Below are positions 54,213 to 63,473 of a stretch of 64,000 bases of DNA, piece after piece. Numbering within the stretch: the first letter of the stretch is position 1; every line of letters begins with the position of its first letter. The notes below the pieces were generated by a model that was given only the letters and a program-made list of their open reading frames with translations, was not told the DNA's origin and did no database searches. The position numbers and the translations under genes were made by a program. This DNA comes from an uncultured Tateyamaria sp. (GTDB lineage: Bacteria > Pseudomonadota > Alphaproteobacteria > Rhodobacterales > Rhodobacteraceae), in NCBI RefSeq assembly GCF_947497045.1, contig NZ_CANMEU010000006.1:146373-210372 (forward strand), given 5' to 3'.

Positions 54213-54386
54213 GAGCTGAGCAGATAGGGAGTAGGCGGCGGGGTCAAGGTGGGGATTGTGGTAAATGCGGGGGAAGTAGGGGAAATGTTGCGGTTTGATT
54301 GAGGCGGTCGCGATGAGCGGGTGCTGAGGTGTAAGGGGATCGAAGTGTAGTGTTTGGCTACTATGCGGACGAAGCGGACCTCCAAT

Positions 54387-54923
54387 CTAAAGTGCGCCGC
54401 ACTCCTTCAGCACAATTTCGGCCCGTTCTCGAACAGATACCTTTGGCAACTCCATTCTCGTGTAGCCAAGTGCGTCCAACGCCTGCTCGATGCGGAGGTG
54501 TTCCTGCACTGCCGCTTCAAAACTATGCTGTCGTTCGGCGTCATTGGCAAACAGCTCCGTCCAGGGCGGGACCACGAAAACGCGCTTCCAGTATGCTTGG
54601 GTTTCTCCCAGTGTTTCTTCAATCCCTTGACCGCCTGAATGGGCCAAAGCGATAGCCGCGTCGATCAAACCACGGTCAAAGAAGACAATGCCATCAGAGT
54701 TTTGCGCGTCCTGCAAGTCGGACTTGGCCATCTCGATTGCGCGCAGAGCGAACGCTTTCATATCCACCCATGGCAAGGCCTTTCCCCCTGTCGCAAGTTC
54801 ATCCGAAACGATGCGGCGGCCCGGCTCTTTGACTGTCGCAAATCCGCGCTCTTTCAAAGCCTTCAACAAGGTTGATTTCCCACCGCCAGAACACCCAGTC
54901 AGCAGGACAAATCTTCGGCTCAA
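54387..54923 (-). CDS. AAA-type (AAA_28-like) nucleotide-binding protein
   Basis: A 178-residue P-loop protein: Walker A LLTGCSGGGKSTLLKAL, a DRGLIDAA motif near residue 82 like that of nucleoside-kinase-like AAA_28 proteins, and a C-terminal LPKVSVRERAEIVL. These proteins are predicted kinases or NTPases of unknown substrate. It is transcribed in the same direction as the flanking transporter genes but splits the binding protein from its permeases, and its composition is less GC-rich. Probably a later insertion. Confidence 0.75.
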   Translation of the reverse strand: MSRRFVLLTGCSGGGKSTLLKALKERGFATVKEPGRRIVSDELATGGKALPWVDMKAFALRAIEMAKSDLQDAQNSDGIVFFDRGLIDAAIALAHSGGQGIEETLGETQAYWKRVFVVPPWTELFANDAERQHSFEAAVQEHLRIEQALDALGYTRMELPKVSVRERAEIVLKECGAL

Positions 54924-55087
54924 ATCGACTACCCCTTTGCGGTCCCATCATCTTCAATCCATTTGATGCTGCAATGCCGAAAGAAGCAACTTGGGCTCAA
55001 AGCCGCCATCAGACGCAGCGCAACCTAACGAGACGGCAGCGAGTGCATCGCACCCGCTCCCATCCTTTGATAGGCAAGAGCCCCGCC

Positions 55088-56656
55088 TCAATTCACCGTC
55101 ACCCACCGCAGGATAAAGAAGTTATCGGGGCGTTGCGTCAGGTCCACATTCGCTTGTGCGCCCCACACCAGTGGCTGCACGTAAAGCGGCACATAGGCGA
55201 CCTCGCCCTGCAAAACCTGCGTGACCTCATCCAGCATCGCCTGACGCTTTGCATCGTCGATCTCGGACTGGATCAGGGGCAGCAGTTCGTCCACCCGTGC
55301 GTTTGAATATCCGCCAAAGTTCCAGGATCCCAGCTTCTTTTCCTCGTTCGGGGTCGCGGCAAGGAAACGGATCGGATGTTCGGCATCAAATGTGCCCGGC
55401 GACCAGCCAAGCAGGTACATGTCGTAATTGTCTTCGCGCAGTTCGGGCCAGTAGTTCTGCACGGGCATTGCATCCAGCACCGCAGTGATCCCGACCTGTG
55501 CCAGCATGCCGGTGATTGCCTGACACACTGCCTCGTCATTCAGGTAGCGGTCGTTGGGGCACTTGAGACCGAAGGAAAACCCGGTCTCATAGCCCGCTTC
55601 GGCCAGCAGCGCCTTGGCGGCGTCCACGTCATAGGCGGGGCGCTCGGCCAGGCCGGTCGAAAACCCGCGCATGGCGGGGCTGACCAACTGGCTGGCCGCT
55701 TCGGCATTGCCGCGCATGATGGTTTGCAGGATGGCCGGCACATTCACCGCCTGGGCCACGGCCTTGCGCACCCGTACGTCTGCAAAGGGGTTCGCGTCGG
55801 TGGTTTCTGCCGAGTATTTCAGGCTGTCGGCCTCGTGCGGGAAGCCAAGCATGATGACGCGTGCCTCGATCCCCTGAATAACCTTCACCGCGTCGTTGGC
55901 CGCCAGCCGTGCGGTATCCTGAATCGGCACTGGGTTGATCAGGTCCACATCGCCTGACAACAACGCCGCAACAGCCGTCGCCGGGTTCTGGATCGGCGTC
56001 AGTTCGGCGCGGGTGATGTTGTGAGTTGCCTCATCCCACCACCCGTCAAAGGGTTCCAGCACGGTCGTGAGGCCCGGCTGGCGGTCGGTCACGCGGAAGG
56101 CCCCCGTGCCGTTGGTGTTAAGCGTGGCGTAGTTGCCGTTTTCCTTGTCGGGCAGGGTGGTGGCGTTTGCTTCGGCCCATCCGCTGTCCATGATCATCCA
56201 GTTGGCGATGCTGTCGGGAAAGATCGGGTTGGGGGCCGAGGTCATAATATCGACCGTATAGGCATCGACCTTGATCACCTCCGAGACTGGCGCAAACCAG
56301 CTGCGCGTGTCCGAGGATTCGTCGCTGGCACGGGTGTAGCTGAAAATCACATCATCCGCATCGAATGCGGCCCCGTCATGGAACGTCACACCTTGGCGCA
56401 AGGTGAACCGCCAGCCCTCACCCTCGCCAATCGGCTCCCAGGCCGTGGCAAGTGCGGGCTCGATGGCCATGTCCTTTCCCCGGCGCACAAGGCCTTCATA
56501 GACGTTGTTCAAGAAGCCCAAGACTGGGGCCGAGTTGACCGCATGGGGGTCCATCGTCTGCGGGTCTGTCGTTTCGGCCCACTTGAAGGTTTCGGCCATG
56601 GCGGGGGCAGCCGACAGGCCGATGGCAACGGGGAGAATGTAGCGGATCATGGGCAT
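55088..56656 (-). CDS. Peptide/nickel-type ABC transporter substrate-binding protein
   Basis: A 522-residue periplasmic binding protein (SBP family 5). Signal peptide ends near APAMA (about residue 21). Mature features: KWAETTDPQTMDPHAVNSAPVLGFLNNVYEGLVRR, LRQGVTFHDGAAFDADDVIFSYTRA and LLGWSPGTFDAEHPIRFLA. Binds an oligopeptide- or glycoside-like ligand for the permease encoded 900 bp downstream. Start at 56656, or the ATG at 56650; both follow AAAGGA. An AAA gene now interrupts the unit. Confidence 0.92.
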   Translation of the reverse strand: MPMIRYILPVAIGLSAAPAMAETFKWAETTDPQTMDPHAVNSAPVLGFLNNVYEGLVRRGKDMAIEPALATAWEPIGEGEGWRFTLRQGVTFHDGAAFDADDVIFSYTRASDESSDTRSWFAPVSEVIKVDAYTVDIMTSAPNPIFPDSIANWMIMDSGWAEANATTLPDKENGNYATLNTNGTGAFRVTDRQPGLTTVLEPFDGWWDEATHNITRAELTPIQNPATAVAALLSGDVDLINPVPIQDTARLAANDAVKVIQGIEARVIMLGFPHEADSLKYSAETTDANPFADVRVRKAVAQAVNVPAILQTIMRGNAEAASQLVSPAMRGFSTGLAERPAYDVDAAKALLAEAGYETGFSFGLKCPNDRYLNDEAVCQAITGMLAQVGITAVLDAMPVQNYWPELREDNYDMYLLGWSPGTFDAEHPIRFLAATPNEEKKLGSWNFGGYSNARVDELLPLIQSEIDDAKRQAMLDEVTQVLQGEVAYVPLYVQPLVWGAQANVDLTQRPDNFFILRWVTVN

Positions 56657-56828
56657 CCTTTCCTTTGAAACGCGCGCGTGCAGTTGCGAACACTAGAGCG
56701 GAGTGCGCGCAAAAAGGGAAGGGGGGCGGGGGTCGGGTGGTGAGGTTGAGCGTCTGGAGGGTTTGAGCCCTCTTTGACCGATACCGCTCGATGTATGAAG
56801 GTCTGCTTCGGCGCTCAGTTAATGCAGA

Positions 56829-56856
56829 GTATGACTCTTCAGCAAACCTCATATAA
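56829..56856 (+). promoter_or_regulatory. Putative promoter with consensus TATAAT
   Basis: A perfect TATAAT at 56851-56856 with a weak -35 (TATGAC at 56829-56834) 16 bp upstream. It argues for translation of the MBL protein from a start downstream of about 56863. Confidence 0.5.
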
Positions 56857-56914
56857 TATGGACAACAGTATAGCCGAGCATCGGGTTGATCCTCCGAAAA
56901 CAGGACTATTTGAG

Positions 56915-57772
56915 ATGAAGGAAGATGGTAGACCGGGATTTGAGTCGTTCGAGCGTGTATGCAAAGACGAACCTTGGTTTGAAGCTTACCGTATCACATC
57001 AGATATCTTCGTCATTCACGAGCCCCGGCACTACGAAGGTACAACGCTTACATTGATCATTGGCACACAAGTCGCTCTTCTAATAGATACCGGCTGTGGA
57101 ATAGGCAATTTGCGACCTTTGGTTGAAAGACTTACAGACAAGCCGGTTTTGGTCGTGAATACCCACACGCATCTTGACCATCTCGGAGCCAATTATCAGT
57201 TTGATAACGTAGCCATGTTTGATCACCCCGTTACGCGCCGGATTGCAGAACATGGGGTATCCTCAACTGAGTATCAATTCGAAATATTGTGTGATGGTCT
57301 GGTGGAGGGACCATTACCTGAGCATTTTGATGCTCATTCGGCCATCCTACAGCCATTTACTGTCAGCCGCTGGCTACAAGACGGTGATCAAATTGACATT
57401 GGCGGATCACAACTGGAAGTGCTCTTCACCCCTGGTGAAGCAGTCGACAATTTTTGTTTGCTGGATCGCTATCGACGAATTCTGTGCTCCAGTGATATCG
57501 TCCTGTTAGGCGGCGTCTGGTCACATTTGCCCGGGGGCAACGTCCATGACTTGGCCAAGAGCTACCAAAGACTGATGGTGCATTTTGATGATTTTGACCA
57601 TATCATGCCCAGCCACGGTCCAACATGGTTGGACAAGGATCTGTTGCCTGAAATGCTTGCCGGGGTGCAGGCGGTATTGTCCGGTGCGAGCAAGGCTGTC
57701 AGTTGCACAGATCCTTGGGGTAGACGATTTCAGAATCATAAGTTTGATTGCTTTGGTATTCAGATACGCTGA
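56915..57772 (+). CDS. Metallo-beta-lactamase-fold hydrolase
   Basis: A 285-residue MBL-fold protein with the metal motif NTHTHLDHLGANYQF (HxHxDH), FTPGEAVDNF in place of the usual PGHT-type loop, SSDIVLLGG and MPSHGP supplying the last ligand. The substrate is unknown. ATG 56915 is preferred because a good -10 box lies at 56851-56856 and AGGA precedes it; longer in-frame starts exist back to 56774. Its base composition is clearly lower in GC than the left part, suggesting recent acquisition. Confidence 0.8.
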   Translation: MKEDGRPGFESFERVCKDEPWFEAYRITSDIFVIHEPRHYEGTTLTLIIGTQVALLIDTGCGIGNLRPLVERLTDKPVLVVNTHTHLDHLGANYQFDNVAMFDHPVTRRIAEHGVSSTEYQFEILCDGLVEGPLPEHFDAHSAILQPFTVSRWLQDGDQIDIGGSQLEVLFTPGEAVDNFCLLDRYRRILCSSDIVLLGGVWSHLPGGNVHDLAKSYQRLMVHFDDFDHIMPSHGPTWLDKDLLPEMLAGVQAVLSGASKAVSCTDPWGRRFQNHKFDCFGIQIR

Positions 57773-58079
57773 TACCCTGCGGCACAAAGTCAACCTCCGG
57801 GATATCGAGCCAGAAGCATTATTCGCAGAATAATCCCGAGAGCTCACATTGTCCGCTTGTCAAACCTCTAAAGACGTGAGCCGGGTGGCCGGCGAAGACA
57901 GCACCCCGCCGGGCGAGGAGGCGCTGCTGGTGGTGCCCGCGGATATGACCGGGCTTTCGAGCTGCTGGTAGGCGGGTAAGAAGATGGACGGCTGGATGTC
58001 CGCAGTGAGCCCATAGCGACTGATGCTGCAAACTGCAAGACTGACTGGATTCTAACCAAAACGGGCCATTATTTAGCGA
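57773..58079. other. Intergenic region with a GC-rich insert of unclear origin
   Basis: Begins AT-rich with a perfect 7-bp hairpin (ATTATTC/GAATAAT, 57818-57834), possibly a terminator for the MBL gene. A GC-rich block at about 57870-58000 follows, out of keeping with its flanks. Minus-strand frames through it stay open, but none starts or ends like a gene. It may be a gene remnant brought in by recombination; nothing more can be supported. Confidence 0.4.
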
Positions 58080-58823
58080 CTAACGCGACCCCTGATGCGC
58101 TCGTACTGCATGACCGAATGCCTCGAAGATTGCCCGCGATGCGCTGTCGGTTTCTGCCCAATACTCGGGATGCCACTGAACACCGATTGCAAAACTCTTG
58201 GCATCTCTTACTGAAACAGCTTCGACAGTCCCATCGGACGCGGTTGCCTCGACCTGAAGGCGCGGTGATACGTGATCAAGAGCTTGGCTGTGCAGCGAAT
58301 TGGTTCTGAACTCTGGCCCGAGAATTTCGGCGATGCATCCACCCTCGCGTGCTGTCACATCTTGATTAATCTCGAACTGCTTGTCCCGATCAAGAACATC
58401 TGCAGCCCTATGATCCAGTCGGTCTGGTTCTTCATGGATGAGGGGGCGAAGTGAGCCTCCGAGCGCCACGTTGAGCTCTTGAATTCCACGACAAAGTGCA
58501 AGGAGAGGCACGCCCTTGTCGATGCATGCAGTCACCAATAATAAAGATGTCGCGTCGCGCCTCAAATCGTAAGGCTCATATCGCGAGTCAGGCTCAACAC
58601 CAAAGTAGGATGGATGCACATTCGCCTTCGATCCCGTCAGCATCACGCCATCGACCCGATCCAGCAAGGACGCGTGATCCACGAAGTCCCCCAAAGCCGG
58701 TATGAAGATCGGCAGGACTTTGGCGACCTTCGATAGCGCATCCATGTACTGGTCCGGCACGCAATGCCAGTCTTCGTTGTCGAATTCGCGAGTGTCAGCG
58801 ACGATGGCGACGATGGGTTGCAT
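58080..58823 (-). CDS. Class I glutamine amidotransferase-like hydrolase (gamma-glutamyl-GABA hydrolase/PuuD type)
   Basis: A 247-residue peptidase C26-like protein. The nucleophile is in LLALCRGIQELNVALGG, the catalytic His-Glu in IGVQWHPEYWAE. It resembles PuuD, which removes the gamma-glutamyl group from gamma-glutamyl-GABA in polyamine catabolism. ATG 58823. It lies 14 bp downstream of the broken amino-acid permease gene on the same strand, so it was probably part of that operon; an imported gamma-glutamyl amino acid or amide would be a logical substrate. Confidence 0.85.
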   Translation of the reverse strand: MQPIVAIVADTREFDNEDWHCVPDQYMDALSKVAKVLPIFIPALGDFVDHASLLDRVDGVMLTGSKANVHPSYFGVEPDSRYEPYDLRRDATSLLLVTACIDKGVPLLALCRGIQELNVALGGSLRPLIHEEPDRLDHRAADVLDRDKQFEINQDVTAREGGCIAEILGPEFRTNSLHSQALDHVSPRLQVEATASDGTVEAVSVRDAKSFAIGVQWHPEYWAETDSASRAIFEAFGHAVRAHQGSR

Positions 58824-58837
58824 GAGGTGTTTTTCCG

Positions 58838-59923
58838 TCAGTGGTTGTCCCTGCGCAGCAGGTTTTGGAGGTGAAGAGAATATCGCGCCATCGCATAGCA
58901 AACGACGTAGAAAAGAAGCCCGACAAAGATGAACAGTTCCCAATAGATGCCGTTCCATTCTGGCGTTGCTCGGATGGCCCGAGTCACACCGATTGGGTCG
59001 AGCAATCCGATAAAAACGACATGGGTGGTATCTTTGAAGAGCCCTATAAATTCGTTGACGATGCCGGGGATTGATATCTTCAAAGCTTGCGGCAGAATGA
59101 TCAGACGCATTAACTGCCAGTAGCTCAAACCGAGACTGCCAGCACCCTCGTATTGGCCATTTGGCAAGGCTGCGAGACCCCCGCGTATGACCTCGGCGAT
59201 GTAGGCTGCAGCAAACAGGGTCACCATGATGATGACGCGCAACGTCAGATCAAAGCTGGTTCCAGGCGGCAGGAAGTAGTTGAGCAATAGCTGCGCTGTG
59301 AAGAGCCACACGATCAGGGGGACCCCGCGCACGACTTCAATGAAGACGATTGCCGACCACTTGATGAGAGGTAAGTCAGACTGACGGGCAAGAGCCAGCA
59401 GAACTCCAAGTGGCAGCGACAGCACAATTGCTGACAGACCAATAGTCGCTGCCAACATGAAACCGCCAAATTCGCGTGATGCAACAGGTCGAATGCTCAG
59501 GGATACGTCCGCTTCCATGATCCCAACAAGTGGGATCAGCACGAACCAGAAGAAGCTAACCAGAAGGGCAAGTGTTGCCAGTCCAGTCAGGGTCGGACCA
59601 ATAAGATGTCCGATCAGCCGAGCGGCGGCATAGAGCACGACCGCGACTGGCAAGGTGAGCACTGCGGCCTGCCAGTACCAGGTCACGGGTCGCTGTCCTG
59701 TCGTCGTTTGCTTGAGATCAGCAAAGGCCTTGATGCCGATGCTGATCATCAGGCCAAATGCAAATGTTGCGAAGATAACAGCCCAGTCTGCACCACCGGA
59801 AGCTACCGCAGCGAGCCCATCGCGCGGAGCGATAGCCTCACTTCCGCTCAGTGAGTTGGTGAAGGCGACCCGAGGGACATAGGCCCCACGCGCTGTCACT
59901 GCGACAGAGTCAAAAAGTTGCAT
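58838..59923 (-). pseudogene. Chimeric general L-amino-acid ABC permease (aapQ/aapM remnant)
   Basis: The 361-residue frame is open, but its parts look borrowed. About residues 1-105 (VTARGAYVPR; TTTGQRPVTW) resemble the central periplasmic/linker part of AapQ/BztB. The remainder (GGFMLAATIGLSAIVLSLPLGVLLALARQSDLP; FIEVVRGVPL; GQYEGAGSLGLSYWQLM; FKDTTHVVFIGLLDPIG) is the C-terminal transport domain of AapM/BztC. The normal N-terminal halves of both are missing. The frame starts inside the end of truncated aapJ. A large deletion fusing aapJ, aapQ and aapM explains this; a naturally shortened permease is the alternative. No aapP ATPase is nearby. Confidence 0.6.
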
Positions 59924-60711
59924 GGATGCCGTCGCATCACGCCAAGCTCTTCAGCCGTGATAAGTGCATTAAGCGACCAACGCACGATGTCTTCCCACTC
60001 GCTGTCGCCGTGGCGCACTGCTGGTCCAAGCGGCTCTTTGGAGATGATTTCTGGAAGGACCACATAATCATCAGGATTTGGGAAGGTTGCCCGGTTTGCA
60101 GCCAGACCGGAGGCGTCGCCTGTGAAGACGTCGCAGGACCCAGACAGGAATTGCTGTTGCGCTTCTGCGTCTGTTTCAAGAGGCACTGGTTCGCAGGTCA
60201 TGCCGTTGCCACGGAAGTAGTCAGCGACGTTCAGCTCCGTAGTTGTGCCAGTGTTCACACAGATTGTTGTACTATCCAGTTCAAGTGCCGATGAGACACC
60301 AAGCGCCTTTGGCACCATGAAGCCTTGGCCATCATAGAAGTTGATGCCGACAAACTCATTCTTGAGGTCGGTATCGCGCGAGAATGTCCATGTAGTTGTC
60401 CGTGCCAGCATGTCGATTTCGCCGGACGCCAGTGCTGTGAAACGTGTCGCACCTGTGACGGGGATGTATTCGACGGCTTCTGAATCGCCAAAGACCACAG
60501 CGGCAACGGCACGGCAAATATCAACATCAAGACCTTGCCATTGTCGGTTGGCGTCCGGTGCGGCAAAGCCGGCAAGACCTTCGTGAATGCCGCACTTCAG
60601 TTGTCCGGCTTCGCGGACATCTTCGAGTGTCGTCGCACTCGCCATTGACGCAGCGAACGCGATTGGCGCTGCCGCAGCCACGAGAATACTTGTTGTGGAT
60701 TTGAGTTTCAT
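59896..60711 (-). pseudogene. Truncated amino-acid-binding protein (aapJ-like)
   Basis: A 271-residue SBP family 3 protein with an intact signal peptide (about 1-26) and a strong AapJ/BztA match: LKCGIHEGLAGFAAPDANRQWQGLDVDICRAVAAVVFG, RTTTWTFSRDTDLKNEFVGINFYDGQGFMV and VLPEIISKEPLGPAVRHGD. AapJ proteins are about 340 residues; here the match ends at NALITAEELGV and is followed by twelve unrelated residues and a stop. The last ~70 residues, part of the ligand-binding closure, are missing. The break coincides with the start of the aapQ-like frame, so a deletion with a frame change is likely. Confidence 0.65.
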
Positions 60712-60776
60712 TTTTCTAGCTCCCTGTTAGTTCGAGACCTATGGAAGCCAGACGATCGCCTTAGTTCTTCCGGGAT

Positions 60777-60804
60777 ATTGTATTAAATTTCCAGAATATG
60801 CCAA
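60777..60804 (-). promoter_or_regulatory. Putative promoter of the aapJ-like gene
   Basis: On the minus strand, TTGGCA (60799-60804) and TACAAT (60777-60782) are separated by 16 bp. GGGAG lies just before the start codon of the aapJ-like gene. The promoter shares the gap with the divergent AraC gene. Confidence 0.55.
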
Positions 60805-60838
60805 ACTGATCAGGCGCTAATCTCTTGGGACTCTGCAC

Positions 60839-61753
60839 TTGGCACAGGCGCTCGACACAAACAGTTTGGAACAACCTGATCATATTGATTGGGATATGCT
60901 GGCCAGCGACCGTGGTATCTCTGTCCAACGGCGACAGCCGAGTGCGACACCAGAACCCGCCCATTTTCACCCATCGATTGAGATCAATTTCCTAATGGGA
61001 TGCGACATGACCTATTCCTTTTCAGGAGATGAGATCGAGATACCACGCGAACGGTTCTGCATCTTTTGGGCCGCTCACCCTCATAGCAACCTGCGCGTTC
61101 GTGATACGGGCATCATGACAAACATCTACGTGTCTTTGTCGGAGTTCCTTCAATGGTCGCTTCCGGCTGGGTTTGTGAACGCAATTTTGAGCGGCGGCGT
61201 GCTGGCGACGAAGGCCAAGACCAAGGGTGATGTGACCTTCGCGAAACGTCTTGCTGATGAACGTGACATCCCAGGCCTCGCGTGGCAGCGGCTGCACGCA
61301 CAAGAGGTCAGTGCGCGCCTTGCAAGAATGGCCCTGGAAGGTTGGGACACGCTTCGCGCGCCTCCCTCAAATGTTCCGCCTAACTTGATCGGTGGCAATG
61401 CCATCCAGCATTTTGAGAAGATGCTGAGATTTGTCGCGGTCCACTTTGTCACCCGGATTACGATTGCTGATGTGGCGGCATCAGCAGGTGTTTCGCAGAG
61501 CTATGCTGTTTCGTTATTCAGCAAACTCCTTGGCCGGACGATAATGGAACACATCCGCGATATGCGGATCGTGCATGCGAAGATGCTTCTCATCGAAACT
61601 GACCAGAAAATCCTTACAATTGCGATGGACTGTGGTTTCGGTTCGCTTTCCTCATTCTATGAGTGCTTCCAGAGCTATGTGGGCGTGTCTCCTGCGGCGT
61701 TTCGAAAAAATCCGAACCAAGCTGCCGTGCAGAATGACCTCATCGCGACATGA
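60839..61753 (+). CDS. AraC-family transcriptional regulator (MelR-like)
   Basis: A 304-residue regulator. The N-terminal half is a cupin-type ligand domain (PAHFHPSIEINFLMGCDMTYSF; FCIFWAAHPHSNL). The C-terminal half has two helix-turn-helix motifs (ITIADVAASAGVSQSYAVSLFSKLLG and ILTIAMDCGFGSLSSFYECFQ) followed by the AraC F-x-x-x-P-like YVGVSPAAFRKN. The start is uncertain: TTG 60839 or ATG 60896. It lies divergent from the amino-acid ABC remnant and just upstream of a CBM9-like gene, which it may control. Confidence 0.87.
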   Translation: MAQALDTNSLEQPDHIDWDMLASDRGISVQRRQPSATPEPAHFHPSIEINFLMGCDMTYSFSGDEIEIPRERFCIFWAAHPHSNLRVRDTGIMTNIYVSLSEFLQWSLPAGFVNAILSGGVLATKAKTKGDVTFAKRLADERDIPGLAWQRLHAQEVSARLARMALEGWDTLRAPPSNVPPNLIGGNAIQHFEKMLRFVAVHFVTRITIADVAASAGVSQSYAVSLFSKLLGRTIMEHIRDMRIVHAKMLLIETDQKILTIAMDCGFGSLSSFYECFQSYVGVSPAAFRKNPNQAAVQNDLIAT

Positions 61754-61875
61754 CACACCAGTCGGTCTGGTAGCACCGATTAGCAAATCTCGGAACTTTT
61801 GTAGTAAAAATCGTAAGACAGCAGGAGTTGGTAATACTTATGTAAGGCAAAATCCTATCGAGTGGTGCCAATCCG

Positions 61876-62682
61876 ATGACGACCTCCCCAGACTATGTTG
61901 CACACAAAGCCGGAACACCATTCGAGATCGATGGTGATTTGAGCAAGCCCGTTTCGGCTTCCGCCGAGAAATCCAAGCGGTTTGTCGACATGGCAACAGG
62001 TGGACCGGCCTTTTACGACACTCGCTCAGCCTGTCTTTGGGATGACGAAAACCTCTATGTTGCCTTTTGGGTTGAAGAACCCTTTGTGTCCGCAGAGCTC
62101 ACCGAGCGGGATGACATCATTTTCCAGGAGAACGATGTCGAGATCTTCATTGACGGCGGGGACTGCTATTACGAGCTGGAGCTAAACGCCCTCGGAACGA
62201 TTTATGAGATGATGTTCATTTGGCGGGATGCGTACAAGCGCGGTGACAAATTCGATGCTCCTGAGTTCGACCTGATTGACCAACACGCCTATTCCTTCGG
62301 TGGTGACTTTGATCGTCAACCGGAGTCCTTTTGGGATGGCACGCATCCGCGCGGCACCCGTTGGGCTTTCCGGAACTACGACATGGAGGGGCTGCAGGTC
62401 GGCGTACAAGTGCAGGGGAAGATCAACGATCCGGATCACGTAGACAAGGGCTGGACGGCCGAGATCGCCATCCCATGGAAGAGCTTGCACTGGCTCGCCA
62501 ATGGTCGATCACTTCCGCCAAAGAATGGCGATGAATGGAAAATCTTCTTTGGCAGGTTTCAAAAGTTGATGAATGCCGGACAGGAAATTAGCCCTCACCC
62601 GGCTTGGGTGCTCAAACCACATGGGAAGTATGACACTCATCAACCTGAACAGTTTCCGGTCGTGAGGTTCGTCGAAGGTTGA
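61876..62682 (+). CDS. Carbohydrate-binding family 9-like protein
   Basis: A 268-residue protein matching CBM9-like domains: PFEIDGDLSKP at the start, ACLWDDENLYVAFWVEEPFVSAELTERDDIIFQENDVEIFIDGGDCYYELELNALG, and a late WTAEIAIPWKSL. It has no signal peptide, so it is probably cytoplasmic, and no catalytic domain. Similar single-domain proteins are found near sugar-catabolic genes. The AraC gene upstream suggests sugar-responsive expression (inference). Confidence 0.82.
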   Translation: MTTSPDYVAHKAGTPFEIDGDLSKPVSASAEKSKRFVDMATGGPAFYDTRSACLWDDENLYVAFWVEEPFVSAELTERDDIIFQENDVEIFIDGGDCYYELELNALGTIYEMMFIWRDAYKRGDKFDAPEFDLIDQHAYSFGGDFDRQPESFWDGTHPRGTRWAFRNYDMEGLQVGVQVQGKINDPDHVDKGWTAEIAIPWKSLHWLANGRSLPPKNGDEWKIFFGRFQKLMNAGQEISPHPAWVLKPHGKYDTHQPEQFPVVRFVEG

Positions 62683-62948
62683 ACGATAATCTTGGCATGA
62701 TCCCACAGTAAGCTCTTACAGCATTGAATGACCGCAGCCGTCCGGATGCGGGCGCTCTCATTCGAAATGTAAACGTTGCCTTTGTCCGCTAAGTGTGAAT
62801 TCACCCACCACCAAATCTTGCAAACGCAGCGAATGGCGGCTCTGACGGGCTGCACTGCAGCAGGGTTGAGGACGCGTTAAGGTCGGCTTTGGGCCGTCTC
62901 TGAAAATGAGAGTTTTGGTGGGTCGGCGGCGTGAACTAAAGAGGGCAT

Positions 62949-63362
62949 CTAAGTCTTCACCCGATTGGCCAAGTCTGTCACGGACACACCGTTAAGCTCC
63001 TCCTCAAATAGGCGACGTGCGGCCGCCAAAGCGGCTCTGGTTGCGTCGCTTGCCGCGTGTTCCAGCAAGCAAGGTGAGGAAGGCTCCGGCGCGCCGATAG
63101 CAAAGACGTTAGGTGAGCCGAGTGCGGTGTAGACTTCTAAAAGGCTGATCTCGGCAGTCGGGCGCTGTAGGTGCCATCCACCGCCATGCCCTTTGATCGA
63201 CGCCACAAGCCCATGTTTTCGCAGGCCACCCATGGTGCGACGGACCAGTGAAGCGTCCATACCGAACATCTCGCCCATGCGCTCGGACGTCACCGGCTCA
63301 TCGATTTCATCGAGATGGAGCAAGATGTGCAGGACACGGGGGAGCCTGTTGTCTGTTCTCAT
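62949..63362 (-). CDS. Rrf2-family transcriptional regulator
   Basis: A 137-residue winged-helix regulator: NRLPRVLHILLHLDEIDEPVTSERMGEMFGMDASLVRRTMGGLRKHGLVASIKGHGGGWHL matches Rrf2, with the GxGGG wing. Only one cysteine (in SPCLLEH) is present where NsrR/IscR have three, so an iron-sulfur sensor is unlikely; a single-Cys redox or ligand sensor is plausible. It faces the MFS remnant across a palindrome-rich region. Confidence 0.87.
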   Translation of the reverse strand: MRTDNRLPRVLHILLHLDEIDEPVTSERMGEMFGMDASLVRRTMGGLRKHGLVASIKGHGGGWHLQRPTAEISLLEVYTALGSPNVFAIGAPEPSSPCLLEHAASDATRAALAAARRLFEEELNGVSVTDLANRVKT

Positions 63363-63392
63363 GTGGCCAACTGTATCTCATCCAGTTTCTCG

Positions 63393-63455
63393 TGACAATT
63401 GTCAGCACGTGAGATTGACATTGCAAGTCACGTGACAATATAGATCACGTGACTT
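63393..63455. promoter_or_regulatory. Clustered palindromic operators between rrf2 and the MFS gene
   Basis: Three elements: a perfect 12-bp palindrome TGACAATTGTCA (63393-63404); a single CACGTG core at 63406-63411; and a perfect 11-bp inverted repeat AAGTCACGTGA / TCACGTGACTT (63425-63435 and 63445-63455) with a 9-bp spacer. They occupy the whole divergent promoter space and most likely bind the adjacent Rrf2 regulator. Confidence 0.7.
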
Positions 63456-63473
63456 GATCGAACTGGAGGCTCC

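Noticed and set aside
57819..58031. 70-codon minus-strand ORF in the GC-rich block
   Set aside because: Three overlapping frames are open through the same GC-rich stretch and none has gene-like features; possibly a remnant, but not callable.
62683..62948. Possible insertion-sequence remnant between the CBM9-like and Rrf2 genes
   Set aside because: The stretch has a patchy, repeat-like look, but I found no inverted terminal repeats, no transposase motif and no direct repeats at its edges.
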